Shown one piece after another: positions 59,420 through 64,000 of a stretch of DNA of 64,000 bases. The DNA is from Prosthecodimorpha hirschii (GTDB lineage: Bacteria; Pseudomonadota; Alphaproteobacteria; Rhizobiales; Ancalomicrobiaceae), in assembly GCF_001305515.1 (NCBI RefSeq), contig NZ_LJYW01000001.1:1206197-1270196 (forward strand), written 5' to 3'. The first letter of the stretch is position 1, and each line of letters opens with the position of its first letter. The notes below the pieces were generated by a model. It was not told the origin of the DNA and made no database searches. It was given only the letters and a program-made list of their open reading frames with translations. The translations under genes were made by a program, and so were the position numbers.

Positions 59420-60913
59420 ATGCGGCTGACCAGCATCACCGACGAGGCGCGCATCGCGCTCGCCAATCTGACCGATTTCGCCAGCGGGATGATCGCCCCC
59501 TCGGTGCGCCTCGGCGTGACGGGGCTGTCGCGCGCCGGCAAGACGGTGTTCATCACCGCGCTGGTCCACAACCTGGTCCATGGCGGCCGCCTGCCGCTGT
59601 TCTCGGCCGCGAAATCCGGCCGGCTGGCCGGCGCCCATCTGGAACCCCAGCCCGACGACGCCGTGCCGCGCTTCGATTTCGAGGCCCATGTCGAACGCAT
59701 GGTCGCCGAACGCGTCTGGCCGGACTCCACCCGGCGCATTTCCGAACTGCGCGTGACCATCGACTACGAATCGGCGAGCCACTGGAACCGCCGCCTCGGC
59801 CGCGGCCAGCTGCATCTCGATATCGTCGACTATCCGGGCGAATGGCTGCTCGACCTGCCGCTCCTCGCCCGCGACTATGCCCGCTGGAGCGCGGAGGCGG
59901 TCGCGCTCGCCCGCCTGCCGGCGCGTGCCGGGATCGCCGGCCCCTTCCTGGCCGCCCTCGACGGCCTCGATCCGGACGGCGCCGAGGACGAGACCGTCGC
60001 CCGCCGGCTGGCCGCGCTGTTCACCAACTATCTGCGCGCCGCCCGCGCCGACGCCCATGCCCTCTCCACCCTGCCGCCCGGCCGCTTCCTGATGCCCGGC
60101 GATCTCGACGGCTCGCCCGCCCTCACCTTCGCGCCGCTCGATGTCGCGCCCGACCGCGCCGCCCTGCCGAAATCGCTCGCCGCCATGATGGAGCGCCGCT
60201 ACGACGCCTATCGCGACATCGTCGTCCGCCCCTTCTTCCGCGATCATTTCGCCCGGCTCGACCGGCAGGTCGTGCTGGTCGATGCCCTGCAGGCGCTCAA
60301 TGCCGGGCCGGCGGCGGTGGAGGACCTGCGCCACGCGCTCGGCGACATCCTGGAGGCCTTCCGGCCCGGCCGCGCCTCCTGGCTGTCCTCGATCCTGACC
60401 CGGCGGATCGACCGCATCCTGTTTGCCGCCACCAAGGCCGACCACCTGCACCGGTCCAGCCACGACCGGCTGGAGGCGATCCTGCGCCGCCTGGTCGGCA
60501 GCGCCATGGAGCGTGCCGCCTTCGCGGGCGCCGCCGTCGACGTGGTCGCGCTCGCCGCCGTGCGCGCGACCCGGGAGGCGACCGTGACGCGCGACGGCGA
60601 GCGCCTGCCGGCGATCCTCGGCGTGCCGGCCGCCGGCGAGACGATCGGCGACACCGTCTTCGACGGCACCGCCGAGGCCGCGATCTTCCCCGGCGACCTG
60701 CCGGCCGATCCGGACGTCCTGTTCCGCCAGGTCGCGGCCGGCGCCGCCGCGGGCGGCGACCCCGCCGCCACCGCCTCGCTCGCGCCCGACGTCTCCTTCG
60801 TCCGCTTCCGGCCGCCCCGCCTGGAGCGCACCGCCGAAGGCATGACCCTGTCGCTGCCGCATATCCGGCTCGATCGCGTGCTCGAATTCCTGATCGGAGA
60901 CCGCCTGACATGA
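59420..60913 (+). CDS. ycjX: YcjX-family P-loop ATPase/GTPase-like protein
   Basis: A 497-residue DUF463/YcjX protein with P-loop GLSRAGKT (~residues 35-42) and the family segments LFSAAKSGRLAGAHLEPQPDDAVPRFDFE, HLDIVDYPGEWLLDLPLL and ILFAATKADHLHRSSHDRL. ATG 59420 follows GGAGGA. It overlaps ycjF by 4 bp, the usual ycjX-ycjF pairing linked to envelope stress in other bacteria. Confidence 0.92.
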   Translation: MRLTSITDEARIALANLTDFASGMIAPSVRLGVTGLSRAGKTVFITALVHNLVHGGRLPLFSAAKSGRLAGAHLEPQPDDAVPRFDFEAHVERMVAERVWPDSTRRISELRVTIDYESASHWNRRLGRGQLHLDIVDYPGEWLLDLPLLARDYARWSAEAVALARLPARAGIAGPFLAALDGLDPDGAEDETVARRLAALFTNYLRAARADAHALSTLPPGRFLMPGDLDGSPALTFAPLDVAPDRAALPKSLAAMMERRYDAYRDIVVRPFFRDHFARLDRQVVLVDALQALNAGPAAVEDLRHALGDILEAFRPGRASWLSSILTRRIDRILFAATKADHLHRSSHDRLEAILRRLVGSAMERAAFAGAAVDVVALAAVRATREATVTRDGERLPAILGVPAAGETIGDTVFDGTAEAAIFPGDLPADPDVLFRQVAAGAAAGGDPAATASLAPDVSFVRFRPPRLERTAEGMTLSLPHIRLDRVLEFLIGDRLT

Positions 60914-61962
60914 GCGACCGGCCGCGCCGCCCCCAGGCCTTCCGCGTCGGCCCCGGCGGGATCGAGGTCGATCCGCCGGCCGGACCGGGACAGGCCGGAT
61001 CCGCCGCCGCCGACCGGCGCCGGGCCGTGATCGAGATCGACGAACCGCCGGAGGCGGAGGTCGACCAGGCGCTGGCGCGCGAGGCCCGCGTGCCGGCAAG
61101 CGGGCGCGGCCCGCGCTTCGCACGGCTCCTCGTCGGCGCGCTTGGCGGCCTGATCACCCTGGCGATCGGGCTCTGGGTCGACCAGTTGGTGCGCGATCTC
61201 TTCGCCCGCGCCGACTGGCTCGGCTGGCTCGCGCTCGGCCTCGCCGGGCTGGCCGTCTTCGCGCTCGCCGCCATCCTCGCGCGCGAGATCTCCGGCCTGA
61301 TGCGGCTCGCCCGGATCGACCGCCTGCGCCAGGCCGTCGAGACGGCCAGCCGCGCCGACGACGAGGCCGCCGCCCGCCGCCTCGCGGCCGAGATCGCCGG
61401 GCTCTATGCCGGCCGTCCCGAGACCGCACGCGGGCGCGCCGCGCTCGCCGCCCACATGCGCGAGGTGGTCGAAGGCCGCGATCTCCTGCTCCTGACCGAA
61501 CGCGAGATCCTCGCCCCCCTCGATGCCGCCGCCCAGCGCCTCGTCTCGGAGGCCGCGCAGCGCGTCTCGGTGGTCACCGCGATCAGCCCCAAGGCGCTGG
61601 TCGACGTGGCCTTCGTCCTCTACGAGAATGTCCGCCTGATCCGCCGCCTGTCCGATCTCTATGGCGGACGGCCCGGCACCCTCGGCTTCGTCGGCCGCGT
61701 CCTGTCCCATCTCGGCGTCACCGGCTCGATGGCGATCGGCGACACGCTGGTGCAGCAGGTGGTCGGCCAGGGGCTCGCCGCCAAGCTCTCCGCCCGGCTC
61801 GGCGAGGGCATCGTCAACGGCGTCCTGACCGCCCGGATCGGCCTCGCCGCCCTCGATCTGGTCCGCCCGATGCCGCATGAGGGACTGCCCAAGCCGCGGC
61901 TCGCCGAGATCCTGCGCGACCTGACCCGCCGCCCCGGCGGCGGCGACACGGCGGCGGGGTAG
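60910..61962 (+). CDS. ycjF: YcjF-like DUF697 membrane protein
   Basis: A 350-residue protein with a Pro-rich N-terminus (RPQAFRVGPGGIEVD), two adjacent membrane helices (~75-135) and the DUF697/TIGR01620 C-terminal domain (VSVVTAISPKALVDVAFVLYENVRLIRRLSDLYGGRPG, GEGIVNGVLTARIGLAALDLVRPMP). It is the standard partner of YcjX and starts with an ATGA overlap. Confidence 0.9.
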   Translation: MSDRPRRPQAFRVGPGGIEVDPPAGPGQAGSAAADRRRAVIEIDEPPEAEVDQALAREARVPASGRGPRFARLLVGALGGLITLAIGLWVDQLVRDLFARADWLGWLALGLAGLAVFALAAILAREISGLMRLARIDRLRQAVETASRADDEAAARRLAAEIAGLYAGRPETARGRAALAAHMREVVEGRDLLLLTEREILAPLDAAAQRLVSEAAQRVSVVTAISPKALVDVAFVLYENVRLIRRLSDLYGGRPGTLGFVGRVLSHLGVTGSMAIGDTLVQQVVGQGLAAKLSARLGEGIVNGVLTARIGLAALDLVRPMPHEGLPKPRLAEILRDLTRRPGGGDTAAG

Positions 61963-62059
61963 CGTCCGGGCGGATCGCCTCTACCGGCGGTCCGCTTTCC
62001 CTTGCGTATCGCCCCGGCTCCGGCCAAGCTCCGGTCCGGGTGCCGACCGGAGTTCCGCC

Positions 62060-62698
62060 ATGAAAATCTCCCGCATGCCGACGGCCGCCGTCCTCGGCGT
62101 GACGTCGGGCGCCCTCTCGTTCCTGACGATCAAATACTATCCGGACGTTTTCACGCTGGCCTCCATCGTCCCCGGCGCCGAAAAGGGCATGTCGCTGGTG
62201 CCGGGCGTCATTTTCGGGGTGGCGGTGGCGCTGTCGATGGTGGTCACCGGCGCGGCCGGGCGGTTGCCGGCGCTCGCCGGCACGGTGCTGATCGTGCTCG
62301 CCGCCTGGGGGGCGGCCTATCATGCCTCGGTGCTGGTCGTGCCGACGGTCGAGAAACTGGTGCCGGCGGCGCTGGAAAAGGGCAACCGGGACCTGCTGAC
62401 CATGACGCTGGCGATGAATGTCGGCAACCTGATCGGCGGCATCGCCACCATGGTGGCAGCCGGCCTGGCCGCCGGACGCCGCGTGCCGGGCTCGACCGTG
62501 CTGCTGGCGCTGATCGCCGGCTCGTTGTCGGTCTTCGCCGCGCTCTACGGCGCCCGCGACAGCAAGGACGGCGAGAACCTGGCGATCCTGTTCATTCTCT
62601 GGCAGACCGCGATGCTGTCCGTGGTCCATGCCAGCTTCATGCGCCTCGACGACGAGGCCGCCCGCGCCGCCCGCGGCGGCCGCCCGGCGCGCCCCTGA
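62060..62698 (+). CDS. Hypothetical polytopic membrane protein
   Basis: A 212-residue protein with about five hydrophobic segments (LVPGVIFGVAVALSMVVTGAAG, LAGTVLIVLAAWGAAYHASVLVV, NVGNLIGGIATMVAAGLAAG, STVLLALIAGSLSVFAALYG, LAILFILWQTAMLSVVHASF). I recognise no family. ATG 62060 follows CCGGAG. It stands alone between ycjF and the stress-protein gene. Confidence 0.7.
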   Translation: MKISRMPTAAVLGVTSGALSFLTIKYYPDVFTLASIVPGAEKGMSLVPGVIFGVAVALSMVVTGAAGRLPALAGTVLIVLAAWGAAYHASVLVVPTVEKLVPAALEKGNRDLLTMTLAMNVGNLIGGIATMVAAGLAAGRRVPGSTVLLALIAGSLSVFAALYGARDSKDGENLAILFILWQTAMLSVVHASFMRLDDEAARAARGGRPARP

Positions 62699-62895
62699 TC
62701 GGCGCCGGCCAGGCCCGGTCCGCGCTCCGGCTCCCCTCCCCTCGCGACGGCGCGGCCGGTCCGCCGGCACCGCCCGCCCCGCTCGGGAACGGCGCGCGAC
62801 CGGCAACGGACCGCTATCGGCGTGATTGACCTTGCTCAAGGCCGTCCCGCGCCTTTCGTCTACCATGGCGCGCAACGAAACCATGGGAGTGGGTC

Positions 62896-63321
62896 ATGTT
62901 CAGGAAGATTCTGGTGCCGGTCGATCCGGGCGAGACGGACTTCGCCGTCCATGCCATCGAGACCGCGGTCGGCCTGGCCCGCCAGTCCGGCGGCGAGGTG
63001 CGGCTACTCGCCGTGACTCCGGTCGTCGGCGGTTACGTCACCGAGTTCCTGCCGCCGGATTTCGAGGATCAGCTTGAGAGCCAGACCCGCGACAAGCTGG
63101 GCGCCCTGATCCAGGCGAGCGGCCAGCCGGCCAGCCACGCCTCGGTGACCACCCGGATCGGCAGCGTCTATCACGAGGTCGTCGACGAGGCCGCCGAGTG
63201 GAAGGCCGACCTGATCGTGGTCTCCTCGCACCGCCCCTCGATGGCCACCTATCTGATCGGCTCCAATGCCGCCAAGATCGTGCGCCACGCGCCCTGCTCG
63301 GTGATGGTGGTGCGCGACTGA
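62896..63321 (+). CDS. Universal stress protein (UspA family)
   Basis: A 141-residue single-domain Usp: N-terminal strand KILVPVDPGE, C-terminal ATP-loop pattern VVSSHRPSMATYLIGSNAAKIVRHAPCSVMVVRD. The usual nucleotide-binding G-2x-G-9x-G(S/T) motif is altered (SHRPSMATYLIGSNA), so nucleotide binding is uncertain. ATG 62896 follows GGGAGTGGG. Confidence 0.9.
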   Translation: MFRKILVPVDPGETDFAVHAIETAVGLARQSGGEVRLLAVTPVVGGYVTEFLPPDFEDQLESQTRDKLGALIQASGQPASHASVTTRIGSVYHEVVDEAAEWKADLIVVSSHRPSMATYLIGSNAAKIVRHAPCSVMVVRD

Positions 63322-63325
63322 TACC

Positions 63326-63356
63326 AACGGCCCGGATGCTGACGCGCCGGGCCGTT
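63326..63356 (+). terminator. Hairpin directly after usp gene
   Basis: AACGGCCCGG (63326-63335) pairs perfectly with CCGGGCCGTT (63347-63356). No T-run follows. It lies 5 bp after the stop. Confidence 0.45.
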
Positions 63357-63512
63357 GAAGGAACGCGAATGTCTCATCGGCGTCAGAGGCATGAGAAATC
63401 CGCGGATCGAAGACCGACGATCATTCCATGACCGTCGGTATGACCGGGCCGCGGCGCGCGGCCGGCCCAACGACGCCCCGACGGGGACGAATGGTCGTTC
63501 GAGATAGGCCCA

Positions 63513-63558
63513 GGGCATCATCCGCTCCGAAGAGACCGGATGATGCCCGCCCTATTTT
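63513..63558 (+). terminator. Intrinsic terminator between usp and VWA genes
   Basis: GGGCATCATCCG (63513-63524) pairs perfectly with CGGATGATGCCC (63537-63548), a 12-bp stem, followed by a TTTTT run at 63554-63558. It would stop plus-strand transcription before the convergent VWA gene. The rest of 63322-63611 shows no gene. Confidence 0.75.
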
Positions 63559-63611
63559 TGTTTGCGCAGGCTTTTCCCGATCGGAGCGCGGCGCCCCGAT
63601 CGGGCCATGCT

Positions 63612-64000
63612 TCAGCGGGCCAATTCCTTGACGGCCCGGTCGAGCCCTTCGAGCGTCAGCGGGAACATCCGGTCGCCCATCAGCTGCCGGATCATCTGGA
63701 TCGAATGCGTATACTGCCAGTGCTTTTCCGGCACCGGATTGATCCAGATGGTCTTCGGATAGACCTGCGCCACGCGCGACAGCCAGGCTGCGCCCGCTTC
63801 CTCGTTCCAATGCTCGACCGAGCCGCCCGGATAGGTGATCTCGTAGGGGCTCATCGAAGCGTCGCCGACGAAGACGATCTTGTAGTCGTGCGGGTATTTG
63901 TGCAGCACGTCGAAGGTCGCAATCCGCTCGGTCTGCCGCCGCTTGTTGCTCTTCCAGACATATTCGTACAGGCAGTTGTGGAAGTAGAAGTATTCAAGCG
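63612..64000 (-). CDS. CoxE-like VWA-domain protein, C-terminal part (5' end off window)
   Basis: The visible ~129 residues (EYFYFHNCLYEYVWKSNKRR, FDVLHKYPHDYKIVFVGDASMSPYEITYPGG, AAWLSRVAQVYPKTIWINPVP, MIRQLMGDRMFPLTLEGLDRA) are the C-terminal half of a CoxE-type VWA protein, the known partner of MoxR ATPases such as that at 52756-53601. The ORF continues past the right edge and the true start is not visible. The stop is at 63612-63614. Confidence 0.85.
   Translation of the reverse strand, partial: LEYFYFHNCLYEYVWKSNKRRQTERIATFDVLHKYPHDYKIVFVGDASMSPYEITYPGGSVEHWNEEAGAAWLSRVAQVYPKTIWINPVPEKHWQYTHSIQMIRQLMGDRMFPLTLEGLDRAVKELAR

Overview
The window comes from a motile, high-GC alphaproteobacterium, most likely of the order Hyphomicrobiales (Rhizobiales). 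This is inferred from the alphaproteobacterial flagellar regulators FliX, FlbT and FlaF, from MotE and a DUF6468 protein, from perfect CtrA-type boxes (TTAA-N7-TTAAC) and sigma-54 promoters at flagellar operons, and from YcjX/YcjF and DksA-type genes of this group. No rRNA, tRNA or CRISPR array was seen.

Layout. (1) Positions 1-1712 hold the 5' tip of an IS110-family transposase with its non-coding left end, then a 3.3-copy tandem array of about 400 bp built around a REP-doublet (REPIN-like) repeat. (2) 1713-8206: an MFS transporter, then a minus-strand operon of a methyltransferase, a repeat-bearing glycosyltransferase-like protein and a three-domain glycosyltransferase/TylF/methyltransferase fusion, possibly a flagellin-modification module. 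(3) 8301-25031: flagellar block 1: flgB-flgC-fliE-fliQ-fliR-flhB (minus), fliO-fliP (plus), fliL-fliM-DUF6468-motE-large TPR protein (minus), flgF-flgG-flgA-flgH (plus). (4) 25251-29624: a metabolic insert with a tautomerase, a LysR regulator and a NitT/TauT-type ABC transporter. (5) 29989-41792: flagellar block 2: dksA, fliX, flgI, a FlgJ-like rod protein, FlgN-like and FlaG-like proteins, three large paralogous flagellins, flbT, flaF. (6) 42029-47172: a second metabolic insert with a TRAP transporter, a class-III aminotransferase and a LysR regulator. (7) 47327-52460: flgE-flgK-flgL (minus). (8) 52756-64000: a MoxR-type ATPase, then about 10 kb with four more REP doublets, a frameshifted IS1111-type IS110 element, a GIY-YIG protein, a DUF2975/Xre pair, sixA, ycjX/ycjF, a universal stress protein, and finally the 3' end of a CoxE-like VWA gene, the usual partner of the MoxR ATPase.

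The flagellar genes cover export (FliOPQR, FlhB), rod, rings and hook (FlgBCFG, FliE, FlgI, FlgH, FlgA, FlgE), junctions (FlgK, FlgL), part of the C-ring and stator accessories (FliM, FliL, MotE), and filament with its post-transcriptional control (flagellins, FlbT, FlaF). The most unusual signal is at the two edges: two different IS110-family elements sit at two different positions of the same REP-doublet family. In each, the non-coding end on the side where a bridge RNA is expected contains a 9-10 nt stretch identical to the element/target junction, as a bridge-RNA target guide would.
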